Assembly (NCBI RefSeq): GCF_002104995.1 | Contig: NW_024468259.1 | Location: forward strand, 708,782 to 772,781 | Source of the DNA: Linderina pennispora | Lineage: Eukaryota; Kickxellomycota; Kickxellomycetes; Kickxellales; Kickxellaceae | Direction of reading: 5' to 3' | Length of the DNA: 64,000 nt | In this document: positions 25,126 through 37,017 of the stretch, piece by piece | Layout of the letters: each line of letters opens with the position of its first letter | How positions within the stretch are numbered: position 1 is the first letter of the stretch | Notes under the pieces: generated by a model | Told to the model about the DNA's origin: nothing | Database searches by the model: none | The model's input: only the letters and a program-made list of their open reading frames with translations | Translations under genes and position numbers: made by a program

Positions 25126-26439
25126 TCACTCGTGGCACCATGGCGAGCTGATTCTTATGGACCAATGGCTGCCTTCGAGCGAGTACCTCGAGTACGTGCG
25201 GTTCGTTGGTGGCACTGGAATAAGTCCGTTTTGCGCCAGCTTTATGTAGTTCCAGTCGTCGGCCTCCTCGGTCTTGAAGTTCCAGAATGCCCAGCCGCTG
25301 CCAGCCTCATAGGCATCCATCTGGGCCTCCGCAAACTGTCTGAAGAAGGTGCGAGTGCTGCTGTCCCAGGCACCAATCGAGTTCTGGCCTGCGCAGGTGG
25401 CGCCTGGGTAAACTGGTCCGTTCATCTCCCAGTTCATTGTCCCATCCCAGCGCGCACCTTTGCCAAACCCATTGAGCCACCTGGCACAGTCGGTTGTGGC
25501 CAGAGACCACTCGCCAGTCACCGTCCACAGGTGGGTGTTGAATCTGCGCACATTGGCCGCATCCTGGCAGGTTGCTTGCAGATGGCCGTCACGGGACAGC
25601 GTGAGCCGGTCCTTGACAAAGACGTGGTAGGTGTGTGTGTCCAGAATGACATTGTCCCAGCCCTTGATGTTGAAGTCGTCCCACTTGTCGGGCGACATGA
25701 ACGCATCGTGGATGACATAGAGTACATGAGGTGCGATCTCACGAATGGCGGTGTAGGCGCGCTTGTAAAAATCAATGATGCCCTGCTCGCTTAGACCCCA
25801 GATGGCAGGCTCATTGACAGCCTCGATCGCGTCGACGACACTCGGATACTTGTTTGCGATCCTTGCCAAGCCCTCGAGTGCCTCGATTGTCCGGTCAATG
25901 TTCTCCGAGTTGTCCTGCCAGTGGATGCCACCGAGTCTGCCCGAGTTGTCAAACCCATTCTGCGATCCCGGCGCACCGTGCAGGTCAAGAATTGCGTTAA
26001 GGTTGTACTTGCCAATCCATCCCAGGATGCGCTCCAAATATGGAGTCTGCCCCTGCACGTATGGCTCGTTGTCCTTGACGGTAAAAGCCCAGTATCCGAT
26101 GGGAATGCGGATGTGGTTGAGTCCGAGTGCCGCCAGAGTCGAAATGTCATCCTCGACAACCCACTCGTTGTAGTGCTGCTTCAGGCGCCTCAAACACTCC
26201 TCCTTGCCCAATGCAGCGCAATATGTCCACTCGTCCACCACCGACAGGCTTGACCCCTGCCACTCCTGGAACAGCGACGGCCGGATCCACGGCTCAAGGA
26301 CAAAGAGTCCGCCAAGGTTGACAGCGCGGATGGTGTCTCCGCCCCTGCCAAAGCGCTTGGCCTGACGGGGGACCGGCTTCGACAGAGCGGTGCTGCCCAA
26401 AAGAGACAGTAGAGTACAAACTGCCGCAGCTATCTTCAT
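25126..26439 (-). CDS. GH5_9 exo-beta-1,3-glucanase, intact third copy
   Basis: Intact 437-aa secreted exo-beta-1,3-glucanase. The signal peptide (MKIAAAVCTLLSLLGSTALS) is followed by a KPVPRQAKR region that looks like a Kex2-type site. Catalytic domain landmarks: [48 protein letters not shown], acid/base Glu in IEAVNEPAIWG, HTYHVF, nucleophile Glu in VTGEWSLATTDC, and AFWNFKTEEADDWNYIK. Length and order match Exg1/ExgA. It is the only member of the trio without a frameshift. A G-quadruplex-type G tract lies 72-104 bp upstream of its ATG. Confidence 0.95.
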   Translation of the reverse strand: MKIAAAVCTLLSLLGSTALSKPVPRQAKRFGRGGDTIRAVNLGGLFVLEPWIRPSLFQEWQGSSLSVVDEWTYCAALGKEECLRRLKQHYNEWVVEDDISTLAALGLNHIRIPIGYWAFTVKDNEPYVQGQTPYLERILGWIGKYNLNAILDLHGAPGSQNGFDNSGRLGGIHWQDNSENIDRTIEALEGLARIANKYPSVVDAIEAVNEPAIWGLSEQGIIDFYKRAYTAIREIAPHVLYVIHDAFMSPDKWDDFNIKGWDNVILDTHTYHVFVKDRLTLSRDGHLQATCQDAANVRRFNTHLWTVTGEWSLATTDCARWLNGFGKGARWDGTMNWEMNGPVYPGATCAGQNSIGAWDSSTRTFFRQFAEAQMDAYEAGSGWAFWNFKTEEADDWNYIKLAQNGLIPVPPTNRTYSRYSLEGSHWSIRISSPWCHE

Positions 26440-27569
26440 GATAAACAGCTATCAATGCAAAAAGACAGAGGTATTTGGTTAGTGGGAAGTCAAAAACCAA
26501 ATGACAGTTAGGTGGGAGGGGACAGGGAGGGACAGGGAGAGGGATAGGAATCGGGTAACTCGGTATTAGTCATGTACGTCCATATACCGCTTATATTAAA
26601 TCGTGATTGCTGGCGTGAATTGGGCCAAAAAGGACAACGACAATATTGGCCGGCGCTAACCACACGGAAAAACTAATGTAACCACGCAGAATGCGAGTCA
26701 TCCCACCATAGAGACTCATGGCCATTGTCGGGCCGTGAAAAAAAAAGCGGAGGAGTGCGGGATGAGACGAGCATGGTCGGGCGGCTACTTTTGATCGCGC
26801 AGCTAATTTCTCCGTATTCCTCCTCAGTGAGGAATCTGGTGAGTGCTCGATGTCAAGCATGGCTGCATGTGTCGGAATGTGGGGAGGAGTAAGCTGAGAT
26901 ATTAAGATGGCACTGCCAGAGCACGGCTTGCATGGGCACAGTAAATTGATGAAAAGCATGAGCGAGAAACAGCGGCCATGGCACTAGCAGCAAGGCCAAG
27001 AGGAGGGTGGCGCAACAGAGCAGTTATTTAAGCGGGACATGTCGAGATAGATACCTTACAATCAAATACAGGTGAGAGATGTCGTGGTGAGGCTGGGGGC
27101 TGGTGAGGGCTGGTGAGAGTTGAGAGAAGGAAAACAGAGTACGGCCCTTCAGCTGCCGGCGTGGCAGCATTTGTGGTCTTTTAAACGGATACGACTCGGG
27201 CAGATTTCTCGAAGCTCGCACCCTGCCCACAGAGAAAAACAATTGTGAAATTTTGCTATTGCAGCAGTCGGAGCTGGCACTCCTATTGTCGAGTTTACTG
27301 CTCGGAGAGGATATTGTAGGCGTGATGTCCCTCATACCCTTCTGTCTCCGCCCCTTTGTAGTCGGCAGGTAGTTGGTTGTGGCCATCTTTTTCGCCCATC
27401 CTTATTTTTGCCTGGCACGGCTACTGCGCACGGGGCATATCATCCAGGCGTGACAAACATTGCAATTCTTCGCCACTGTCCTGTGCCATATAATCCGGAA
27501 TCTCGACAAAAAAGGTGCATGACCATTGCCACGCACCCCGCCCGACCTGTGAAAAGAAGAGCATTTTAT
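26440..27569. other. Intergenic, ~1.1 kb
   Basis: Promoter side of the third GH5 gene and 3' side of RNASEH2C. GGCTGGTGAG-type short repeats near 27095; no gene supported on either strand. Confidence 0.5.
26511..26543 (+). promoter_or_regulatory. G-quadruplex-type tract upstream of the GH5 gene
   Basis: Six runs of three or more G within 33 bp (GGTGGGAGGGGACAGGGAGG and onward). Sequence pattern only; role not known. Confidence 0.5.
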
Positions 27570-28149
27570 TCAGGCACCACTGCAGTCTGCATGTATGCTG
27601 GCAGCGACTTCCACCCATTCTAGGGAGGAGATCAACTCGTCGTCGTCCATTGGCGCCCTGTCGTGCTCCCACACGACAATCTCGCTGAATTCGCCTGCCG
27701 ATGTGAGCTCGCGCTGTCCGACTGGTGTGGCAGGGGCCTCCTTGGCTTCAAATGCCAAGTCCTGTGGGCACTGGGAACTGACACGTTCGACAAGCACATG
27801 ACCGGTAAATTGCTCAGGAACTTGGATCCGGCGCCCACACAGGCGGCGGCCGCGGAACGACGCTTCTACGATCACACGAGTTGCTTAAGCTAGCAGTTTA
27901 ATATGTGTCAGATGGACGACATGTGGCCACACTCAAGGTGGGAGGCAGAAGCTAAATTGGAGGTTCGGTGTGGGTGCAACGCGCTTACCTTCTGTCTGAT
28001 CGTTCCCCTTGCTCACCACAAAGTAGGCTTGCGTCTGTGCTGGGCCGCTATACTTTATTGAGCAAGGCAGCCAGGTCCATCCGCTTGATTTCGGCATTGC
28101 TGTCGTCGTGTCTGAGGTTCACGACGTCATAGGTGACACCTGCTGACAT
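27570..28149 (-). CDS. Ribonuclease H2 non-catalytic subunit C
   Basis: Small RNase H2 subunit (human RNASEH2C, yeast Rnh203) that helps remove ribonucleotides from DNA. Exon 1 is 27989-28149, the intron runs from GTAAGC to TTAAG, and exon 2 is 27570-27883. Landmarks: LPCSIKYSGPAQTQAYF (the conserved LLPC...G.A..YF block), VIVEASFRGRRLCGRRIQVP (FRGR.L.G block), then EIVVWEHDRAPMDDDELISS and LEWVEVAASIHA. One extra G near 28050 breaks exon 1; removing it gives 158 codons including the stop. Not all family members share clear sequence, but the three blocks occur in the right order and spacing. It lies 130 bp from ERCC1, same strand. Confidence 0.8.
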
Positions 28150-28279
28150 GGTGGATAATGGAAATCAGCGCTGAAGGCATAGAATAATCGAGATCGCTAT
28201 TTTTGCCAATAATTTTTTTTGCTCGGGAGGCGTAGCGCCGATACCCCGTGTAAGACTATGGGGGATTGCCAGTGGCAAT

Positions 28280-29084
28280 TCAGGATTCGGATATAAATGG
28301 CTGGTTCAGGGCATCGTGGATCCGCTTTGCTTTTAGATCGCCAATTCCTGGACATAACGTCAGCTCAGCGACACTCGCCTTAGCCAGCGCCTCCAGTGTG
28401 GAGAAATTTGACGACAGAGTGAGCACATCGGCCTTGGTGACCGAGCGAATATCAGTCAGTGTATTTGTCAGCCTGGCCATGTAGCTGTCCTCGATGCGCT
28501 CGCGGATCATATCAGGACGAGCGGTGCTCGAATGCCTTCAGTGTCTCGATGTACCTGCCAGCCTCATCAAGTGACCACGCCAGCAGGAGCGTCACGTCGC
28601 TTAGCGCAGCAGTGCGGTTGATCTCTCTCAGTGGAAGCTTGCAGTCTTCAGTGTCGACATGGACAAGCAGCACGCGCAGCCTGTGGCCCTTGCCGAGCTT
28701 CTCTATGCGCTTGGAAATGTACTCGGGATGCAGTCGGTGGTACTTGATGCTCAAATACAGAATGCAGGCGGATTGCCCGACCACGTAGTCCGCGGCAATG
28801 TTGCGAGAGTAGCTCCAGCGCACGTTTCGGATGCAGGCAAGAACCGGGTTTCCGCGCTGCAGCTCGTTGACCAGCACTGTGGTGTTTGCATACCGCGGTG
28901 ACTGAGCTGGGCGAGGAGACGGTGTTTGCGCTGGAGCGGTGCGAGGGGGCGTGTGGCTAGCTGGCTGCGGCAGGCTGATAGTGGTGGCTACCCGGTTGGC
29001 TTCCTCCTGCGCCTTCTCAATTTCCTCCACCGTTGGGATGTGAAAGCGCCTGGTCTGCTGCTGCTTGTCAGGGGTCTCAGACAT
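28280..29084 (-). CDS. RAD10: ERCC1/Rad10 structure-specific endonuclease subunit
   Basis: Non-catalytic partner of XPF/Rad1 in nucleotide-excision and crosslink repair. Start chosen at ATG 29082-29084 (SETPDKQQQ); a longer frame upstream adds only hydrophobic residues. The Pro/Thr-rich N-terminus precedes the central nuclease-like domain: NTTVLVNELQRGNPVL, IRNVRWSY, DYVVGQSACILYLSIKYH, LHPEYISKRIEKL. The C-terminal tandem helix-hairpin-helix has LTLCPGIGDLKAKRIHDA. One frameshift lies near 28512 between ALKAFEH and MIRERIEDSYMARLT, where the family is continuous. About 268 codons, the usual fungal size. Confidence 0.92.
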
Positions 29085-29397
29085 GATCAAGATAATAGGC
29101 TGGAAAATGACGTATGCGTAGAGGACAAATGTGGTCGAAAAGAGCATGCTCCTGCGCCCTCATTGCTGCGGAGATGTGCTATGCAAGCGGACGATGGTGA
29201 TTATGGATTTGGCCTGGTGTATTATTGGATTTAGGCCAGCAGCAGCCTATAGAGCCTTCCTGGAGAACATATTCTCCCATGTACAGGGGTTCCAGGCAAT
29301 GTGTCAATACCAAAAGCGCCATGTACGGTGCATCATGCGTCAAGTGGATGTAAGAAATTACGTGGTTATTATACTAAACAATAGTGTCGAATTAAAT
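29085..29397. other. Intergenic, 313 bp
   Basis: Upstream of ERCC1 and 3' of FTR1. AT-rich; nothing recognised. Confidence 0.5.
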
Positions 29398-30446
29398 TTA
29401 ACCCCTGAGGACAGCGACGTTAGGCTGGAGCTTATCGGAGGTATCTTCCGAGATCTCCCCGGAGGACTTCTCGTTGGCGGACAGACTCATGGTGCGGTCG
29501 GTCATCTTCTCGGTGATGCCAAGGTACAGCAGGTAGGCGATCAGGGCGGCCCAGTAGAGGCAGTACGAGATGATGGTGCCGTAGCTGGCAACGTTGTTCC
29601 AGCCGAGGATGGCGTTGAAGATCTTCCAGCCACCGCTGTTGGTGGTGAGCTCGGGGTTTCCGTAGTCAAGGAACCAGATGTTCTGCTTGACATTGATGAC
29701 ATCGCCGGCATCGGGATCAGCACCAGCGTACTTTGCAAAAGTGTAGTTCTCGAAGAAGTTGACGCCGCGGGACATCAGACCAGCAGCAATCAGATAGAGC
29801 AGCGCGGTCGAGGCAACGAAGAACCAGTGGAAGGTCATGGCATTGCCGCTGCGGTAGATCAGGTAGCCGATGATGATGCCGCAGATGAGGCCAACAACGA
29901 CTGCCAGAGGGATGGACTTGGCCGTGGTGCTGATGGAGATGCCGGCGACGAACACAATGGCCTCGAGGCCCTCACGCAGCACGGTGAAGAAGGGCAGGTG
30001 GAAGAAAATGTACTTGCGCGAGAAGATCTTCCAGCTGATGAACCGTCCTCCAGCCCTTGTTGTCCGAGTCCTCCTGCAGCGCGGCGCCCAGCTTTGACTG
30101 CCACTTCTCCTGCATGCGGCCCGAACGCAGCATGCCGATGCCCATGGCGGTGATCATGATGACGGCGATAAGACAAAAGATTCCTTCCCACAAGTTTTCG
30201 GCCTTGCTCCACGCGTCGTTGGCGACCGTATACCAGAGAACAATGAAAGACGACACCGATGACGAGGCAGATGGCGAAACCAATGATAGCACCGATCCAG
30301 ATTTGTTTTCGAAGCTTTTTAAGCGACTCGGGGTCGTTGGCGAACAGCCGCTTGACAAAGGCAAGCAGCACGGAGATGATCATGCCTGCCTCGAGCGTCT
30401 CGCGCAGGATGATGAAGAAGATGGCCACGTTGAAGACGTCTGCCAT
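29398..30446 (-). CDS. FTR1: High-affinity iron permease Ftr1
   Basis: Plasma-membrane ferric permease that receives Fe3+ from the Fet3 ferroxidase. Start ATG 30444-30446 (MADVFNVAIFFI). Two REXLE iron-binding motifs of the family are present: RETLE in the first helix and REGLE in the fourth (near 29970). About seven hydrophobic helices can be traced, including WIGAIIGFAICLVIGVVF and IPLAVVVGLICGIIIGYLIY. Frameshifts near 30235 and 30050 are read as indels. The C-terminus is cytosolic, with Ser/Glu-rich sequence and lysines as in yeast Ftr1. It is divergent from FET3 across a 1.65-kb shared promoter region. Confidence 0.93.
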
Positions 30447-32093
30447 TGCTACTGCTGTGCGAAAATTAAGTGTTGGAGTGGAAAAGATAAAATAAAAAAG
30501 GCACTGGGGGTTGGATAGAACAAGCAAAGACAGGCTCCGGCTGGCGTGAAGGGGGCGTCCCTTTTTAAAACGGGCATTTGCAGAATCAGATGCGCAATGT
30601 AGGGGTGAGCGAGGGATGAAGTGGACGAGGGGGGTTGCAATGTCGGTCGGAATGGCCGACTCAGCGAAACAATCTCCCCCATGTCGGTCTTGCCACAATG
30701 AACTCTGGATAAGGTTGGGACAGCCAGCTGCTGCTTACTCGTCCGCCATCCGGCGCACATCCTTTTCGAAACAGACGCTACGGCTGAAGCTTCGACTCTG
30801 TGGGAGATAGGCTGGTGGAACGCGAGGATCATTAGCTGGAACAGAAAGGTCTCTCGGGAAATCCGAGACGCGTAGCTTCCACAGGCGAAGTCCGCCGCAT
30901 GCAATGGAAGCAATTATTTGCGCATATCTGACCTGCGAAAAGTTATTGACCACAATGGGTTTTTCCTTTGGGACCCGATCGACGCCGGCCAGGAAGGGCG
31001 GGCAAATAGTGCTCAAGCGATTTGCTTGGGACAGGCGAGTTGTCTGGGAGAAACGAGAAGTTTTAGCAGCTCGTCCTTATCTGTTTGAGCGCCCATCCTC
31101 GACAGGTCGCTCAGCACAGCCACTGTGGTGGGGAGAGCCATGGTCAAGGACTATCCGATGGAGCCATTGCCTTAACGAGTCACGGAGCTGCTGCCTCGTT
31201 TTGGGGATGCTGCGATATCGCCCGGGCGAAGGCGACGCATTTTCGGCCGCCGACTGGGCGGGAGTGGGAACATGCCCAATTTGCGACTGTGCATGGGCAG
31301 GCCGCTTATCTGTTGGAAACGAACTGTCCTAGGAGGGATTGACCGTGCATCTGGGCGCGAATGACACTGTATATGGCCATTGTCTAACAAACCAGACCCA
31401 GGCAGGTCAGATATGAGCAGCACAATTAGCGCAGGGAGGTGGAGCGCAACACGATCTGACAATGCGAAGAAAAATTTTCTCCTGTGAGCGGCCGCGAGGG
31501 ATGCGCCGGGCAATGAATTCCTGACGAGGAATGCCTCAGCGCTTGCACTTGCATGATAAGAGGGCCTTGGTCAGCCGAGGAGCATTCTACCATTGCCTCC
31601 CCCAAATGAAAAACCTTACTGGTTGTTCTGGAAAAAAAAAAAGGCATGGCTGTAAGCCTTGCACTCTGTCAGCTGCGATCGACGCAGTTGATGAGATACG
31701 TGCCCTCTCGGACTTGCCGCCAAAAACTATCAACCGCTTGTCTGTGCCCCCTTACCCATTCTGCTTCTGCTTCTGCTCCTGCTCGGGCAAACACGCACGC
31801 ACTTGTCCGACAGGCGCTTTGAGCAGAACGGGGGGGGACAGTCTGTCCCCAGCTGCTTGCAGTTTGGCAACTTGCCGTTGCCTGGCGAAGGGGCAGGGGA
31901 GTTATAAAAATTGCGGCCTGCGAACGGGGGTCTTGTCTGATTCCTTCCCTTGGTTTATCTATTCGGCACTTGACGCCCTCGCCTAATTCTTTTCCTCCAC
32001 TTTATTTTTTATTTCTTGGTTGTGGAAAAAACATTATATCATCTTACTGCTCCACATCGCTTTTCTTCAGACAAGTAATATACACACCTAATC
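30447..32093. promoter_or_regulatory. Shared FTR1-FET3 promoter region with GATA-type sites
   Basis: 1.65-kb intergenic region between divergent iron-uptake genes. WGATAA-type sites: AGATAA at 30485-30490, GGATAAG at 30717-30723, CTTATCTGTT at 31076-31085 and again at 31305-31314 (an identical 10-mer), and TGATAAG at 31554-31560. TATAAAA at 31903-31909 lies 185 bp before the FET3 ATG. Fungal iron repressors (Fep1/Sre1/Urbs1) are GATA factors; their use here is inferred. No gene seen inside. Confidence 0.6.
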
Positions 32094-33885
32094 ATGCTCA
32101 AGTCTCTGATCGGTCTGGCCCTCGCGGCGACCGCAGCAGCCAAGGAGGTCACATACTACTGGGATGTCACCTATACGAAGGCGAACCCGGACGGGCTCTT
32201 TGAGCGCCAGGTGGATCGGTGTCAACGGTGTGTGGCCGCCGCCGCCGATCGAGGTCTCGCTCAACGACACGCTGGTGGTCGAGATGCGCAACTCGCTCAA
32301 CGAGCTTACGACCCTGCATGCGCACGGGCTGTACCAGAACGGCACCAACTACTATGACGGACCCGACATGGTGACGCAGTGCGGAGTTCCGCCGGGTAGC
32401 AACATGACGTACCGGATTCCGATCCAGCAGACGGGCACGTACTGGATCCACTCGCACTGGTCGGCACAGTACATCGACGGCTTGCGGGCGCCCTTGATCA
32501 TCAAAAATCCCGACGAGCCGCACGAGTACGACGAGGACATCACCCTGACATTCGAGGACTGGTACCATGACCAGTCGGCCGACCTGCTGCACGAGTTTTT
32601 GAACTGGAAGAACCCGGGCGGCGCCGAGCCTGTTCCCAACAGCGCGCTGATCGGCAGCGTGGGCGGGGCGACCAAGAAGGTGCTGGACTTCAAGCCCGGC
32701 AAGACGTACAGGATCCGTCTTATCAACATGTCGGCGCAGGCCATGTTCCATTTTTCGATCGATGGGCATGAGATGCAGATCATCGAGGTGGACGGCATTG
32801 ATACTGAGCCCATGACCGTGGGCAATGTGATGCTGTCGGCGGCGCAGCGGACATCGGTGCTGGTGACGGCGCTGAACTCGACCGACAACAACTACCAGTT
32901 CCACGCAGACATGGACATCACCATGTTTGACAGCACGCCGCCCGGGCTCGACTACAACTCGACCGGCATCATCCAGTACGCGGCCGATGCGCCGATCAAG
33001 GAGGGCTACGAGGCCGACTGGTCGTTCTTTGACGACGCCACCCTGGTGCCATACAAGAAGGTGCCTGCGTTTGGCTTTGACGTGAACTACAACTTTGACG
33101 TGTGGTTCCTGCAGTTCACCGACTCGTTCAACCACTGGCACATTCAACAACAACACGTACGTGCAGCCCAAGGTGCCCACGCTGTTCACCGCGCTGTCGA
33201 TGGGCGAGCTGGCCAACAACAAGACCGTCTATGGCCCGCAGACCAACGCCGAGGTGATCCAGAACATGCAGGAGGTGCAGTTTGTCATCAACAACTACGA
33301 CGCAGGCACGCACCCGTTCCACCTCCACGGCCACCACTTCCAGATCGTCGGCCGTGGCGAGGCGCCCTACGACCCGACCAACAACCCGCGGCCCAAGACC
33401 CCGCCAATTATGCGCGACACCGTGACCATCCCCAGCATGGAGTACGTGGTGCTGCGGTTCCGCGCCGACAACCCGGGCGTCCATCTGATGCACTGCCATC
33501 TGCTGTTCCACGCGCTGTCTGGGCTCAACATGATCTTTATCGAGTCGCCGGATCTGATGCAGGCAGCAGCCTCGAGGTGCCGCAGCAGATCTACGACCAC
33601 TGCGAGGCACGCGGCATCAAGACGTCGGGCAATGCTGCTGGCCGCGAGGGCTTTGACCTCACCGGTGCCCCGTACGGTCCGTTCGTGTACCCGCAGGGCT
33701 GGACCAAGAAGGCCAAGGGCGCGCTGGCCGGCTGTGTGATCTCGGCGCTGCTGGGCATCTGCACTATTTTCTGGTACGGCTGGACCTCGCAGAAGGCTTA
33801 CAAGCCCGTGATGACCGTCGACCCGGCCGAGAACATCAACCTGCGTGACGAGAACGAGCGGATCGGCGAGGTTGCTCGTCTGTGA
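32094..33885 (+). CDS. FET3: Fet3-type multicopper ferroxidase
   Basis: Cell-surface ferroxidase that oxidises Fe2+ for Ftr1. The signal peptide MLKSLIGLALAATAAAKE is followed by three cupredoxin domains. Copper ligands: HAHG (near 32321), HSHW (near 32453), HPFHLHGHHF (near 33311) and HLMHCHLLFH (near 33482). A C-terminal helix (GCVISALLGICTIFWYGW) anchors it in the membrane with a short cytosolic tail, as in Fet3 and unlike secreted laccases. The segment LTFEDWYHDQ has Asp at the position I believe holds a catalytic Glu in yeast Fet3 (SEWYHD). Frame shifts near 32210, 33145 and 33565. The pairing with FTR1 supports ferroxidase over laccase. Confidence 0.93.
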
Positions 33886-34757
33886 AAGCCCCTGTCTAAT
33901 TAATTGCCTTTAATCCATTATTTCGTTGTGCAACAGCAGCAACAACAAAGAAAACCTGTTACATAATGAACCGCAGTGATGGCTTTCACATGTGATATGC
34001 ATCGGTGGGGTACTCGGGGGCCGACGGTTCGCGGTCGGAGCCAGCAGAGCGGAGTTTGTTGCGCTTTCAGATGCAGCCCTTTTAGTTTAGGGGTATCCTT
34101 GTGCATTCCCAGGATACCAGGAGGCTATTGTTTGGGGAGGGGGGAACATGAAATGTTACTATAGCGATCGATGGCATGGATACGGTAAACGGTCCTAGGG
34201 CAGCGCCATTGGTTTTTTGGGGGACGCAAGGGAGGGCCAGCAAACCCCTGGACAGTCTACGCCTTTTTGTTGAAAGCAACTTTCAAGCACATTCAGCGGG
34301 GCCGGGGGCGTGAGCTGAGGGGTTGCGAGCTTCATGTGACAGTGTCAGGCGATAACATCTTCTAGACGGCCAGGGCTTCTAGACGACGCAATTAACGACA
34401 AAAGGCGGTCTCGCTAGCCGGAGAGGCCCATCGCCATGCATTCCCACATGATTGGAGGCACTCTGGCTCGGAGGAGAACAATTGCAGAGGGATGGGTTTC
34501 CCCGGGGCCATGGATGGGGGAGAATGTGCTGAGCAAGAAAAATTACCTGAGCGCAAGCGCATTGCAGAGGGGAAAAATCGCGGCAGATGTAGGATCGGGT
34601 CTTGGATAAAAAGGAGGCCAGTTTCCAGACCCTCGTCTGACTGATAAAGACTCTAGCCAATTTTTTTCTCTTTCCTTCCTCAAAAAAAGAGAAACACTTT
34701 TTATAACGTCCCCATTTTTACCCGTCCTCCTACTACGTAACGAACCTATAGCCTATA
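33886..34757. other. Intergenic, ~870 bp
   Basis: 3' side of FET3 and promoter of the acyl-CoA synthetase gene. CT-rich leader at 34665-34740; no gene supported. Confidence 0.5.
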
Positions 34758-36812
34758 ATGAAGTCACCAGTTTTTCCAGTCGGTTGAAATCGAAGGCACC
34801 GGTGGCGTGCACGAAACGCCAGTGCACCGGTACCCGACGGCGGTCAAGCAGCTGATGGAGTGCGCGCCACCGGGAATCCGCACGGTCTACGACGCGCTCC
34901 AATACCGTATCAGCCAGGAGCCCGACAAGAAGTCGCTGGGCAAGCGCGAGATCCAGGAGATAGTGACCAAGGACAAGGTGGTGCGGCGCACAGTCAACGG
35001 GCAGGCGACCGAGAGCACGAAGAAGTGGAGCTACTTTCGGCTGACAGACTACTCATGGATGACGTACCAGGAAATCGGCCAGCGGACCCGTGCGCTGGGC
35101 GCGGGCTTCCGGCATCTGGGGCTGGTGAAGGACTCGCGGGTGATGATCTATGCGCCGACGTCGCGCGAGTGGATGCTGTGCGCGCTGGCGTGCTATTCGC
35201 AGGGCATGCAGGTGGTGACGGCGTACGACACGCTGGGCGAGGAGGGCGTTCTGCATGCGATGAACCAGGCCAAGGTGGACCTGGTGCTCATGCATGTGGA
35301 CCAGATGCCGGTGCTGGCCAATGTCATGGAGCAGGTCAAGACTGTCAAGCACATTGCGTTTTTCCACGACGCCTACGGCATGTCGGCCAAGGCCGAGGCG
35401 GCGCTGGGAAAGGTGCGGGGTGGGTTCGATGTGCACGCATTGGATGCGCTGGTGGCCATGGGCGAGCAGTTCCCGAGCGACCTGCATGTGGCCGAGCCCG
35501 AGGACACAGCGCTGGTGATGTACACCAGCGGCACCACGGGGCCGCCCAAGGGCGTGCTGATCTCGCACGGCGCGCTTATGTCGACCAGCGGCGCCATAGC
35601 CGAGCTGGTGCCCGACTACATAGACTTTGAGACGGACAAGGTGCTGTCGTATCTGCCGCTGTCGCATGTGCTGGCGTTTTTCGTCGAGACGTTCTGCATC
35701 TACTCGGGGCTGGGCGTGGGCTACGGATCGCCGCGCACACTGACAGAAGATAACGTTACGGATTGTTTGGGGGACATCCGCACGCTGCGCCCGGCAGTGA
35801 TGCTGGGGGTGCCCCAAGTGTGGAACACAATCCGTGCTGGCATTTTGCGACAGGTCAGCTCCAAGCCCGTGCTCGTGCAGAAGCTCTTCCACGGCGCCGT
35901 GGCCCTCAAGACGTGGCTGCGCTCGTACAACCTGCCGACGGGCCTCCTGGACGCCGTCATCTTTAAGAAGACGCGCGAGGCAACCGGCGGCAATCTGAAG
36001 ATTGTGATTACCGGCGGCGCGCCGATCAACCAGCACGTCCAGAAGCTGATCAACGCCGCCGTGTGCCCGATGATCCAGGGCTACGGCATGACGGAGATGA
36101 GCGGGCTGGCCACAGTGCAGGTGCCCGGCGACGTGACGCTGGCCAATATCGGTCACGCCGGTGCCGTCGTCCGAGTGCAAGCTGGTGGATGTGCCCGAGG
36201 CCAACTACTATGCGGCCAACAACGAGGGCGAGATCTGGCTGCGCGGGCCGTCCGTGTTCAAGGGCTACCTGGACGACGAGGAGGAGACCAGGAAGACGCT
36301 GACCGCCGACGGCTGGGTGATGACCGGCGACATCGGCCGCTGGCTGCCCAACGGCCGCCTGGCCATCATCGACCGCAAGAAGAACCTCGGTCAAGCTGGC
36401 CAACGGCGAGTACATTGCGCTGGAGGCGCTGGAGAGCGTCTACCGCAACAGCAAGTACGTCAGCAATCCTGTGCCTGTGCGCCGACTCACGCATGACGCA
36501 GCCCGTGGCGCTGGTCAACATCGACGCGGGCCAGATCGGCCACTGGGCCGACGAGGCCGGGATCCCGTACGCTGACGCTGCTGACGCAGCCCGCAACCCG
36601 CAGTTCCGGAAGCCTGGTGCTGGCCGATCTGCTGCACCACGCCAAGGTCAACGGATTGCTCAAGACCGAGTCAGCTGATGGACATCCGCATCGACCCCGA
36701 GCTGTGGACGCCCGAGAACGGCCTGCTGACCGCCGCGTCCAAGCTCAAGCGCGTCGACATCCAGAAGCACAACCAGAGCAACCTGGACGACATGCTCAAG
36801 ATGCAGGACTGA
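34758..36812 (+). CDS. Long-chain fatty acyl-CoA synthetase (Faa1/Faa4-like)
   Basis: AMP-forming ligase that activates long-chain fatty acids with CoA. The start ATG 34758-34760 (MKSPVF) needs one shift to join EIEGTGGVHETPVHRYP. Signatures: the P-loop YTSGTTGPPKGV (35521-35560), YLPLSHVLAF, the gate region GYGMTEMSG, ILTGDIGRW-like MTGDIGRWLPNGRLAIIDRK and the family segment LANGEYIALEALESVY. It ends near KRVDIQKHNQSNLDDM, giving ~685 codons. Further single-base shifts occur near 36170, 36395, 36470, 36615 and 36680. Likely cytosolic or on ER/lipid droplets; the fatty acids may come from the synthase at the left edge. Confidence 0.93.
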
Positions 36813-37017
36813 TTTTTTTTTTGTTTTTTGTTTCGTTCTACTTTTGGTCCCCTGGTCCACCCACGCGCTTTATTTTCGAAAAATATATTTCTTTTTTTAA
36901 GAATAGAACTGATTTGGGGGACCCTGCTTTGGCCCGGCCGACCTCTCCTTTGCTCTCTCCCCTCCCGCACCTCCTGTATACATATTTCCTATTCTTTTTA
37001 TTTATTTCTGTACAAAA

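Noticed and set aside
35053-36204. 383-aa minus-strand frame inside the acyl-CoA synthetase gene
   Set aside because: Antisense shadow of a GC-rich coding region; His/Arg/Gln-rich composition and no family. Same verdict for 32167-33222 (-), 29131-30153 (+), 306-917 (-) and 862-1620 (-).
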